Assembly: GCA_014607495.2 (NCBI GenBank)
Contig: CP053154.1
Coordinates: 2,666,001 to 2,730,000, forward strand
Length of the DNA: 64,000 bases
Origin: Carposina sasakii
Taxonomy: Eukaryota > Arthropoda > Insecta > Lepidoptera > Carposinidae
Direction of reading: 5' to 3'
Shown: piece by piece, positions 19,561 to 28,685 of the stretch
How the letters are laid out: each line of letters opens with the position of its first letter
Numbering within the stretch: position 1 is the stretch's first letter
Made by a program: the position numbers and the translations under genes
The notes under the pieces: model-generated
Told to the model about the DNA's origin: nothing
Database searches by the model: none
Seen by the model: only the letters and a program-made list of their open reading frames with translations

Positions 19561-19993
19561 CTACCCGTCCTCGGGTAGAACCGATGAATCTGTGAACAAG
19601 ATAACTCAAGGAAGTATCTGCGCTCGGCCATTCTGCCTTAACTTAAATTTAAAGACTTCTTATTATAATAGTTCATGAAATCACAAAAATCGCTCATCGA
19701 CCGTCAAGTTCCCAAAATCTTTACGTAAAGACATAAAAAATAAAAGATAAGCAGACTCGCACATACGTTTAAATCAGTCAGACCTTTCCTTCGGTCAACA
19801 TTACAGTAACAGTTAGTCATATAGCCAGTCCTTCGGCTATCTACTATGGAAACACAGTCCTTCGGTTTCCAACACACACATGTAGCACAGTCCATCGGCT
19901 ACCTACTACGGAAACACGGTCCTTCGGTTTCCCACACACACACATGTAGCACTGTCCATCGGCTACAGCAGAAACTCGGTCCTTCGGTTCTGC
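19561..19993 (-). other. Hairpin array 1 of G2
   Basis: Eight hairpins whose loops (plus-strand reading) are variants of AGTCCTTC, usually 8 nt. Stems: CTACCC/GGGTAG 19561-19578; GACC/GGTC 19781-19796; ATAGCC/GGCTAT 19821-19840; GGAAAC(A)C/GGTTTCC 19848-19870; GTAGC(A)C/GGCTAC 19882-19902; GGAAAC(A)C/GGTTTCC 19910-19932; GTAGC(A)C/GGCTAC 19946-19966; GCAGAAAC(T)C/GGTTCTGC 19968-19993. Two stem types alternate with a period of about 62 bp. Where stems differ, both arms differ together. A single bulged base after the fifth or sixth pair recurs. In the sense RNA the loops read GA(A/T)GGAC(C/T). Confidence 0.85.
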
Positions 19994-20226
19994 CACAAAT
20001 ACATACTACTGTCTGTCAAGGGTTTGTCAAAGTCACAATTTAAAAAAACCGGTCAGTAACTTGTACATCGCATATGAAAATTCATTCATTTAGACTCTGA
20101 GGTCACATTAATTTCGATATCAAAATTACTAGGAACTTGATGGTCTGGCACACACAAGGTAAATAATTCCAAAACAAGGCTACAGTATACACAATCCATA
20201 TAAAGTAACGTCAGTCAAGTAAGTCT

Positions 20227-20503
20227 AGTTGCCTCAATCTAGCAACTCTTGGAAACTTCCATCCAGCTTCCGTAAACCAGTCTAGTCACTTCCATCCAGT
20301 GACTCTTGGAAACTTCCATCCAGCTTCCGTATACCAGTCTAGTCACTTCCATCCAGTGACTCTTGGAAACTTCCATCCAGCTTCCGTATACCAGTCTAGT
20401 CACTTCCATCCAGTGACTCTTGAATACCTCTATCCGGTATCCGTAAACCACTCTCAATCAGTCAACTCAACATTAATTAGAACATGACGGTCCATCCCCG
20501 TCA
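20227..20503 (-). other. Hairpin array 2 of G2
   Basis: A 57-bp tandem repeat (units starting 20251, 20308, 20365) made of two alternating hairpins with loop TTCCATCCA. Stems: AGTTGC/GCAACT 20227-20247 (loop CTCAATCTA); GGAA-A-C/G-C-TTCC 20251-20271; AGTCAC/GTGACT 20284-20304; the same pair again at 20308-20328 and 20341-20361; 20365-20385; 20398-20418; then ATACC/GGTAT 20424-20440. A last one, TGACGG/CCGTCA with loop TCCATCC at 20485-20503, overlaps the end of the pol frame. Sense-strand loops read TGGATGGAA. The edge copies have changed both stem arms while keeping pairing. Confidence 0.85.
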
Positions 20504-21444
20504 AGTTCGCACACATTATCATCACGGTCACATGTCAGCATGTCATTGGTAATGTCATTCGCAGGCATTCGCCTAAGTCTGTCATGTGCGTACTTATAGG
20601 TTCTATTGGAATTAAGGGCTTTAAGAACATAACGATTACCTTCAAGTACCTCCGATACCCTAAAAGGACCTCTATACTTCGGATCAATTAATCGAATTTC
20701 GAGTTCACCTGTAGTTACACGAGTTTTTGGCAAACCTGTTGTAAAATAACTGGAATATTCACCTAAAATAGTTAAAAGATCTGACTTTTTACAAGAGGGT
20801 ATATCTGTGTCAACATTACTAAAGTCGTTACTGATACTAGAATCGGTTAAAACGTCACAATTTAAAACTGTCAAATTATTTTGTTTTGAAATGCTAAAAT
20901 TATTTGTTGACAAGTTAATAACGAAGCCTTGACTCAATATTTCACGACCTAGCATAATATCACTACGCATATACACATCGGGTAAAACATGTAATAAAAG
21001 TTCTAAACAATAATCATTAATTTCAACATTACACAGTATTTGCTGGGTGCTGAATACACTGGTTTGACCAATTCCCGTTAGAGAGACAGTTTTAGCAATT
21101 CTTTTACCATTGAAACTTGATGCAACGCTTTCTTTTATTAGTGAACACTCTGCACCCGAATCAAAATGAAAATCATAAAATCTACCTTGATTATTAAGAG
21201 CGCCGGTCGGTGGTAAAGCGGTAAGTACAACTATCTTTCGTGGATTCAGACGAATTTGACCTCGGCGCACCTCGAAGCCTAGGTACTCTACTTTTTCTTT
21301 CAGGAATGAGCACTTTTTAGGATTTAACGAAAATCCCTTCCCAGAAAGAACTTCTAATACTACCTTTAGTCTATCGAAAGCTTCGTCGATGTTACTGGCC
21401 ACAACTAGCACGTCATCCATGTACACTACAACGTACTTGTTCAC
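20473..21444 (-). pseudogene. Scrambled Pol frame of G2
   Basis: A single 323-residue open frame joins pieces in the wrong order. Residues 1 to about 77 are the C-terminal part of a reverse transcriptase, including the catalytic YMDD (residues 8-11). Then comes a complete aspartic protease (HFDSGAECSLIKES near residue 97, through MLGREIL). Next is the N-terminal linker of a reverse transcriptase (LLTILGEYSSYF to GELEIRLI). From about residue 255 it is the GPF module of integrase (KYRGPFRVSEVL) and the normal Pol tail ending in GPSCSN. It lacks RNase H and the integrase core. The open frame across three junctions suggests template switching between related RNAs. Confidence 0.85.
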
Positions 21445-21452
21445 GAGATCGC

Positions 21453-22307
21453 CTAGAGCATGTACGAGGCTATAGAAGTTTGTCCTATACCAGTCATAGA
21501 AACATTGTCATAAATTCGCTTACCACTAAATTTCAAAGCAATCGATTCTTTAACTAAGGAACACTCTGAACCTGAGTCGTAAGTAAATGGGAATGACTCA
21601 CCAGAGTGACGCAGAGAACCCGAAGGCGCATTCACAATGCACACGTCTACTCGCTTTTCCTTAGCTGGACCAGTTCCAGTGCCGCCGCCGGTACCGTTGT
21701 TCCCCTCCTTGATTTTCCTCTTCGGGCAGTCGGATACATAGTGGCCTTGTTCCCGGCAGTTGAAGCAGGTGATGCGATCGGTTCTCCCTGTAGGTTGGTT
21801 GGTCGAGTTATGGTCCCCGTGAAAGGACCTGTGTTTGGACCGGTCATCTTGCTTCTTCGAATTGGCTTTGTTGCGACATTGAAGAGATTTGTGGCCTAGT
21901 TGTCCACAATTAAAGCACTTGATGGTCACAGCAGATCCATTAAGTCGGTTTCTTTTTAGGTCGGGTCCATCACGATAAATACTTGATGAATAACTTCTCT
22001 TCAGGAACGAGACAGCCTTCAGTTCCTTTTGTAAATGGTTACGCGTCTTGATGTCAGTCGTTATAGCAATCCTCTGAACACGTGGCTCTTGTTTTGAAAT
22101 ATGAGCTAAGACAGTGGCTATTGCTATCTGTTCTGTAGTCAGTCCATTCCACCTTGCCATTAAGGATGTTATGAGGGTAGCGGCGTATGAGGCCAGGCAC
22201 TCGTTATCTCTCGGTTTCTTGTCGTGCATACTGATGAGAAAGGAAGCAGCAGTTTCAGGACAGTCATACCTTGCTACGAAAAGCTCCTTAAAATCGGCCC
22301 ACGTCAT
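21453..22307 (-). CDS. Gag C-terminal part and protease start of G2
   Basis: This 284-residue frame carries the capsid-like region (MTWADFKELFVARYDCPETA at the N-terminus), two CCHC knuckles (CFNCGQLGHKSLQC at about 130 and CFNCREQGHYVSDC at about 180) and the beginning of an aspartic protease (TYDSGSECSLVKES at about 240). It stops just after GIGQTS, at the junction with a reverse-transcriptase piece. The protease start is a diverged version of the complete one in the next frame, so two related parents contributed. Its N-terminus continues from the frame that starts at 22680, one base out of register. Confidence 0.88.
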   Translation of the reverse strand: MTWADFKELFVARYDCPETAASFLISMHDKKPRDNECLASYAATLITSLMARWNGLTTEQIAIATVLAHISKQEPRVQRIAITTDIKTRNHLQKELKAVSFLKRSYSSSIYRDGPDLKRNRLNGSAVTIKCFNCGQLGHKSLQCRNKANSKKQDDRSKHRSFHGDHNSTNQPTGRTDRITCFNCREQGHYVSDCPKRKIKEGNNGTGGGTGTGPAKEKRVDVCIVNAPSGSLRHSGESFPFTYDSGSECSLVKESIALKFSGKRIYDNVSMTGIGQTSIASYML

Positions 22308-22308
22308 A

Positions 22309-22680
22309 TTAGGAAACGATATTGAAGACAGCCAAGATGATGCTTCGCCCTTGAGTGCGGCTTAACGCGATCATCAGAGAAGATCCATGGCGATGTCGAT
22401 CTGTGATACACATGTCCGCGGTCGTTATCCAAGCTCGGGCGTCGATGTCTCTTTTCTCTGGGTCGAAATCAGGAAGGCGAATAGAGTCCGAAGATGCAGG
22501 TAGTTTTATTGCTTGCACCAACGCCAGAAAATTTTGATTTTGTTGCTCGAAGAGAAGACGCCATTTTTCTTCGCTCGAGACACTATTTGAAGCACGTGTT
22601 TCATGTGGGTGATCCGGGTTGCATCCCACGCCTGATGACGTAGATGGGTCGAGTGGCGTGCCGTTAGGTGTGTCCGACAT
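22309..22680 (-). pseudogene. Gag N-terminus of G2, starting inside the LTR
   Basis: The best start, MSDTPNGTPLDPSTS, lies in the last 45 bases of the 5' LTR (ATG at 22678-22680). The frame runs without a break through the LTR end and the primer-binding site. G1 Gag also begins MSD. An in-frame Met 14 codons upstream (22722) is possible but less Gag-like. The frame is broken near 22355-22362, where a 1-base shift puts the rest of Gag in the frame of 21453-22307. Confidence 0.78.
22623..22635 (-). other. Primer-binding site of G2, inside gag
   Basis: On the minus strand TCAGGCGTGGGAT follows directly after the LTR. It is complementary to the 3' arm of a tRNA-Leu-type sequence, again starting five nucleotides inside the CCA end as in G1. 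It is also read as codons 16-20 of gag. Confidence 0.6.
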
Positions 22681-23069
22681 CTTCCAAAATCCGAAATAAA
22701 GAATGCGGCGTGTAGTAAACAAGCTTAATTAGGAATCACAAGCACTTTCACTGTATCTACGCACAAGATTACTAGGATTCTAGCGGATAACGTAGAAACG
22801 TGGTAAGTACAAGACAGAGGCTGATTAGCAGCCGTGCTTCGCTCCAGACGCAACAAAAAGAACAGAATACCCTCCGGCTCAATTCAAACGATCCGGTGGT
22901 CGTTGTAAATCTACAGTGGCGCCCTCTCAGTACTCTGTCTTGTCTTTACCCAAGTGACAGCTGTCCTCCAGTCAGTGATAGCTGTCGACTTGACGTTTCT
23001 AACTTCAACGATTGAAAATAGATGGCGTTGGAGATCCGACTGTAGGATATGACATCTTGATCTCCGACA
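22636..23069 (-). repeat. 5' LTR of G2
   Basis: On the minus strand it starts TGTCGGAGATC and ends CTACGTCA. One mismatch to the other LTR was found. No clear TATA box is visible. Confidence 0.93.
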
Positions 23070-23400
23070 AGTATATAAATACTCGTAGGTACATACACAT
23101 GACTCGGAAACAAACATAAATATTCATCATATCAATGTTTGCACCTACCGGCCCCCTGATTACGTTACTTGCAATAGCAGAGCCGAAGCAATGCGATAGC
23201 GAAAATTGAGAATGTGTGTGTGCGCGGGCGAGGTGCGGGTCGCGGGAGGACGCCGGGCCCTTGTTGCGCGCACGCACACAATCTCAATTATCGCGATCGC
23301 GCTGCTTCGGCTTTGCTTTTACGTAATCAGGGGGCCGGATTCGAACCCAGGATCTATGGCGTCGCAGGCAGGGGCACTACCTACTACACCAATCAGCCGT
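23070..23400 (-). mobile_element. SINE (family C), 5' part, interrupted by a foldback
   Basis: On the minus strand the head begins about 23400 with a tRNA-like A box (GATTGGTGTAGTAGG) and a B box (GGTTCGAATCC near 23340). The body continues at 23147-23070 and then, beyond G2, at 19110. Bases 23152-23334 are a foldback insertion. Confidence 0.8.
23152..23334. mobile_element. Foldback (MITE-like) element inside the SINE
   Basis: Ends CCCCCTGATTACGT at 23152 and ACGTAATCAGGGGG at 23321-23334. Imperfect inverted pairing continues for about 75 bases on each side, including GAGCCGAAGCA against TGCTTCGGCTT. CCGG flanks both sides (23148-23151, 23335-23338) and occurs once in the uninterrupted SINE copy at 36078, so it is probably a 4-bp target duplication. 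Confidence 0.85.
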
Positions 23401-24685
23401 CAACGTAACTTTACTTTCTACGGACAGACCTATAAGACCTCCTTTCTGCACTTACTCCATACTGCTGACCTATTTTTATTACACACGTACGCATAATACA
23501 ATATTAATACCTACATCTTATTACAACAATTATTCATAACGTACTTAACGACCTAATCTAATAACTAATAGCATTCGCTCCCCCAATATTTATGTTAATG
23601 AGGTGATGTATACGATGGAAAAACTCGCTTAATAGCAATATTGCATGTGTCAAACAAATGTATTATTCTCGTAATTTCACAATCAACAATGTATTCTTAA
23701 CATTATATTGATGAATGAATATATGGAAATGTGCTTTGTCGCAGGAATGAATTAGGTGTTTGAGGATAGTCATGAAGTGTTCTTCAAGCGTTCTTTATTT
23801 ACGGTCTCTTACCGTAAATTATAAATGTATATTTAAGTTAAATCAATTAGGGCACATACTGTTTTTCTTTTCTTGATATAAACAGAAATAAATGTTTTGT
23901 GTGCTTATTTTTAGATTAATCTGGATTTACGCTGTTGTTTTAATGTTATTGCTTTAATTATAAAAAATTGGATTTATTACATTGCTTCCAATTCTTGAGA
24001 GTTATATGGAGGGATATATTTTACTTATGACACATAATTCCAATGGTTACATAGCCTGAAAAATGAAGTTTCAACATTATCCCTCAGATAGGCTATCTGA
24101 ACTTGAAATTGGCTCTTATAGTATTATTTTGGAAAAATTTCCGCCAGTACTTTACATATAACTGCACAAAATTAATAGGCCATGACCGAAATTTAACCTA
24201 CATCCATCCGAGGTTATGCCAACAAAATCTCTTAAACAAACCAATATGCAATTACAAGCACAATCAACAGCCAATGTTAGCTATCAATTAAACTCGGATC
24301 AGAACGTTGAGACGGCTACTATCGAGACCGCAGCGTCTACAAGAAAACTGTGTTATTTGAGAGATAGAGGAATTCAGACTGCACTGAATTATTGATTTAA
24401 GCCCTCCGGGACGCGACCGAGTCGTCCTGTAATAGACCTTGATTTCTCTGCTACAATATTTACAAGGAACAGAAGGATTGATACGAGTGCTTTCCGAAAT
24501 CGGGAGCGTGTTTTCTCTCTTTGATAGTCGTATCATATTCGACCTTAGTTCTGATAACGATATAATTTTTCTGCTTGAAGAATAACTTAGGAAGGATAAC
24601 TTATTATATTAGTTTCTACGAGCTACATATACCTTAATTTTATTGGGAATTTTTTGTTGTTACCTTTGATGTTGACTGAAAGCAG
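23401..24685. other. AT-rich DNA, no gene seen
   Basis: Short open frames only, none with family features. Confidence 0.45.
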
Positions 24686-24925
24686 TAATAGCCCAATAGT
24701 TAAGACGTGCGCCTTCCGTCTGAAAGTGTTGGTTCGATCCCAGTTACGGGCCTGAATCACTGAATTAATTTCATGTACTGTTTTTCATATTTTAAAATTG
24801 CCACTTAGCTTTGACCGAGGAGGTTGGCGTCAGGCAGGCGGGCTGCGGGCCGTAAAACAAACACTCAACCCTTGGCAATAATGGTTTTGAAAGAAATCAT
24901 ATTGCACCGACCCCATAAATAATGG
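24686..24925 (+). mobile_element. SINE (family B)
   Basis: Head with TAATAGCCCAATAGTTAAG and a B box GGTTCGATCCC at about 24731. Body ends near CACCGACCCCATAAATAATG. Its 3' half is not that of family A (1989), so two SINE families share the same tRNA-derived head. Confidence 0.7.
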
Positions 24926-26126
24926 GTTCAGTGCAGATCTTGATAGAAATAACCCAAGAATTCTTTCATATAAAGAAAAAGAGACAGAGCGATAAACGGA
25001 CAACAAAATGATCCTATTAGGCCCGTCCAAACAGGAAGAAGACTAGCCTAGCGTCTATAGCCTACCAAGTAGTTTAGTAAATTACTCCAGGCACCGGGAA
25101 CATTCTAGAACTAAATTATTCGCTGGGTCCTAGGCCTAAATAAATATTCAATTGATTGCTACTATACCTACTATAGAAGGCAAAGCTAATATAAATATAC
25201 AAATTTCTAGCCACCAAAATCGCATTAGCCGTTATAGCACATAAGGGACATTGACATTTTAAAGTTATTTAATAACAGCCATTTAAAAGCTCTTTTGGTA
25301 ATATCTCGCTCACCTGGCTTCCTGAAACACGTTACGTTACTTAAGTGCATAGTGATATTGGAAATGTGTTCAAAATTTGAACTTCGAAATCGTATCCAGA
25401 AAAGAGAGTCGTAACGAAAGTATCGTCAATTTTTGTTATGCAAAATTTATATTGAGGCCATTTAAATATGAAATTGTTTTTGGCAGCATCAAAAGTTTTA
25501 TGAAGCTCGAAATATCTGCACAGTTTGGATATGTAAATAAGAATATACATACCGAACACCTCCTTTATAATTATAATCGGTTAAGTACATACATAGCAAT
25601 ATTTCTTTTCATACGTTTTATCCACCGATGTGCTATAATAAGTACAAATCGATACAAGTAAAGCAATTTACTTCTAGGTAACAGCAAGATAAGTAATTAC
25701 AACTTGTCTGTCAAAAGTTTAAAGTTAAATCAACGATCTGAGAAAGTAATCTAAATCTCCAACCAGTAATGTCATAGGCCTACCTAGAAGTTTTTAATCA
25801 ACAAACTTCAATCAAAAGCAATTTTAAATTCCCATATTCGTACTCATTTCGTCATGCATGCAAAATACATCACAGCTGGGGTAACTGAACAGAATTCATA
25901 AAAATTATATGCGTCATAAAATTCCCAAGTAAGTGCATCGCCGCCGTATTTATTTTAATATTCCATCAGTATGGTGTGCATTGAATAGTGAATTCATGTA
26001 TTCGCTTATAAATCAGGTAGAGCGGGATGGTGCGATGGCGGCTAGCTGTTTGAATTATTGATAGCAATTTGTTGGATCGACGTAATTGTGACAGGCGCGC
26101 TCGGCTGGCGGACGATGTGAGGCTGT
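24926..26126. other. Gene-free stretch
   Basis: No gene recognised. About 25930-26120 is GC-richer and unique-looking (GCGCGCTCGGCTGGCGGACG), a possible regulatory element. Confidence 0.35.
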
Positions 26127-26134
26127 TTAGATAC

Positions 26135-26711
26135 TAAAGCTGTAACAAACCGTATGTATTCATTATTGAGTAACGGGTACTGCATCAAGTACCGAGTAAT
26201 GAAACTTTACCCAGGAATTCGTCTCGTTACTCGCATGTTTCGTATCATGGGTATTTTTCGTATAATACATGTTTCGTAATAATGTATGTTTCGGATCGCA
26301 AGTAGTGTATTGATACGTTTGTTTTTGATTGTATGTTCTACCAATGCGCGTGATGCGGTTCATTTAAATCGCTTATTTCAAAGAACGGTGATTAGGTTTG
26401 TTTAAAATACCAACTTATATATTTTTTTAAAAATCGTCAAAGTTTTTTACTGTTTTGTACTATTCTTTCTAATATAATTTAAGTTTGTGGTTAAAATTTT
26501 CTAAATATATAGTAAATCCATTGCAAATTTGGTATATTACGTCGACAGTTCATGTCGATTCGACTCGTTACCATACTACTTACTATAGTTACTATACCAT
26601 ATGCGGTATCAGAAGTAACGAGTTCGGTAACGATACGATAGTAACGAGTACTCATGGTCAAAGTAACGAATACATACGGGTACGCTTTTATTCGTTACTT
26701 TTACACCTCTA
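26135..26711. mobile_element. Old hAT-like TIR element
   Basis: Ends TAAAGCTGTAAC and GTTACTTTTACACCTCTA are diverged inverted repeats; further in, CCGTATGTATTCATTA pairs with the reverse of TAACGAATACATACGGG. Flanks TTAGATAC (26127-26134) and TTAGGTAC (26712-26719) form an 8-bp duplication with one mismatch, as expected for hAT. GTAACGAGTA-type words recur inside. No transposase is present. Confidence 0.6.
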
Positions 26712-26807
26712 TTAGGTACTGATCCTAGGTACGGTCGGGGCGTCAGAACATGTTTACCAGATTTCAAATTAGATTTTACATAATATTTATCTATATTTTA
26801 CATCGTC

Positions 26808-26850
26808 TTAAGCCTATTGCAGTTAGCCATAGTCACCACGCTGGGCATAT
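26808..26850 (-). mobile_element. LINE 3'-end scrap
   Basis: AAGCCTATTGCAGTTAGCC joined to CATAGTCACCACGCTGGGCA: both halves match the copy at 16203, with the middle deleted. Confidence 0.55.
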
Positions 26851-28509
26851 AAAGCTATTTTACATATAAAGTCTAAAATGCCTTCAGATACTTATTACCA
26901 TTTTAAATGTTACCAAGTATTTGTTATGAAACAAAGAGATTATTCATCCTTTTTTGACGATGAAAATCTTTCCTAATTTGAATCAATGTTTTTTCACTAT
27001 GGGTGCGCCCATCGTCGGGCCCTACATCCTCCACTGACCCTCGGATCTGATAACTCATAACTGCGAATACAAGCACTTACACTACCTACAATCGCCACGA
27101 GAAACCAGACCGACATCGCACTATTTCCGAAATCAAAAACTAGATTAATAATCTACATATGTTTCGCCAACAACCATGGCATCATCAGGATTATAGAAAT
27201 TAGTAAAACACTAAATATTATGAAACTCTAAAACCGAAACACGTTACCTACTATCTATGTTTTTTGAAAAATCTATGGTCAATTATTAACCTTGTGACTT
27301 AAATGTATGCATGCAGATTGTCATTCTTAAGGTGGTAAATATTTTCTGTCCGTGACTATACGGGCATGGAATAAATAAATATTTAATAATAATAAATAAA
27401 ATAAATAAAGAATAAATTACAATATTTACCTTTTACGATTTCGGAACTAACATTTTACTTTTACACTCCACCACTAGAGCTCCTGTTTAATACTATTTGG
27501 AGTAAGTGATTCCAGTTGACATGCTTGACGCCTTAATTTAAAATTTCATGTACCTATATAAGCTGTTTGTTGAATGTGACTTTGCTTAAAAACTTATTGA
27601 CACAGTTCTTTTTTTAAACTTGCCAAACCCTCTCCGAGCCACCTCAATAAAGTAAAATGAAAAACAAAAGCAACAGAATAGAATAGCGTCGCAGATTGTC
27701 CAATCCGCGCGATGCAATAACAATCAGAGGAATAGATAGAGCGGATGGAATAGCCGGGTTCGATTGCGAATGGAGATCAGGAGAATGGGGACAACAAACC
27801 GCCGACTTTTAGGGTGACGTGCAGAAAATATATAAAAACAAATGCCTGTCGGGTCAAAAGTAGGGATCCGTATGCTATCTCACCAAAAACGCCGAACGAA
27901 TCATATAATAAATGTATGCGTCTGTAATTCAAAAATAAAATGTACCTTAACCTGGAGTCCAACATCAAAGTGTGTATATAAAGAACAAGAAGTCATTTAC
28001 AATTAATCCAATAATGATTAATATACTAAAAGAACCACTATAGGGTGATTTTAGAAATAATTCCGTTGTCAAATAATGACCATTTAGCAATCAGCAAATT
28101 ACTTAAGTAATACGGGTTTGATAATTTATTCCACCACGATAAACATGGTCGACACATTCGTAATCTAACTTAGTACCCAAGCTACTCGTACACCCTAGTT
28201 TCTGGTTATTTGTATGGAACAAGCAAATTACAGAGCCATGCCAACGACCGCGATAAAATCATTTCATTTACGTAATGTACCAACCGTACCTATCAACTAT
28301 AAGTTTAATTAAGGGCTTTCTTTAGAAAACGAAAGAATTTGAATGCTTAATTTAATTCGTGCGTGTTTGGTAAACAACAATTTGTGACGGAGCTTTTCTG
28401 CGAATATTAGGAATGTAATGTGTAGAGTCGGCTTCATAGAATAATTTTTGTATCTGAATTTGGAAGTAAAATTTTTGTATAATCAATCTTATTTTGACAC
28501 AGATAGGTT
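26851..28509. other. AT-rich DNA, no gene seen
   Basis: No coding gene. About 27010-27130 is less AT-rich and may be an old repeat, but nothing in this window matches it. Confidence 0.4.
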
Positions 28510-28519
28510 ATATAGTCAC

Positions 28520-28675
28520 TGCGCCTGATCTCTCTCCGGTCGTGTCGGCTTTCCGTCCCATCGGACTATGACAATGACGGAATAGAGAGTGCAACTGTGT
28601 TTGCACACACACTTGTGCACTATAATATCTCCTGCGTACCTGACCAATCTCCGGTCGGAGATCATCATCATCATC
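28520..28675 (+). mobile_element. 5'-truncated SINE (family A)
   Basis: Contains only the 3' 156 bp, from TGCGCCTGATCTCTCTCC to the ATCATCATCATC tail, without the tRNA head. It is flanked by a perfect 10-bp duplication ATATAGTCAC at 28510-28519 and 28676-28685. This shows truncated copies can insert by target-primed reverse transcription. Confidence 0.82.
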
Positions 28676-28685
28676 ATATAGTCAC

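Larger units (their letters stand above)
19111..23069 (-). mobile_element. Gypsy-type LTR element G2, non-autonomous and scrambled
   Basis: A 3.96-kb element with 434-bp LTRs that begin TG and end CA. The LTRs differ at one base in my reading (T at 19281, A at 22806), so it inserted recently. AGTA is duplicated at both ends, and the flanks join into one uninterrupted SINE. It has gag, part of protease, the end of reverse transcriptase, a second protease, the start of reverse transcriptase and only the C-terminal GPF module of integrase. RNase H and the integrase core are missing, so it needed help to move. The 928-bp 3' region carries two hairpin arrays. Confidence 0.93.

Noticed and set aside
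20227..20442. CRISPR-like regular repeats
   Set aside because: The units are contiguous with no unique spacers, lie inside a retrotransposon in an insect genome, and form alternating hairpins.
20239..20457. 72-codon minus-strand frame with a 19-residue repeat (SWMEVSKSHWMEVT type)
   Set aside because: The DNA repeat is 57 bp, a multiple of three, so frames stay open on both strands (a plus-strand frame is open too). The paired stems with changed edge units are explained by RNA structure, not by protein.
21606..21899. 97-codon plus-strand frame
   Set aside because: Antisense to the zinc-knuckle part of G2 Gag.
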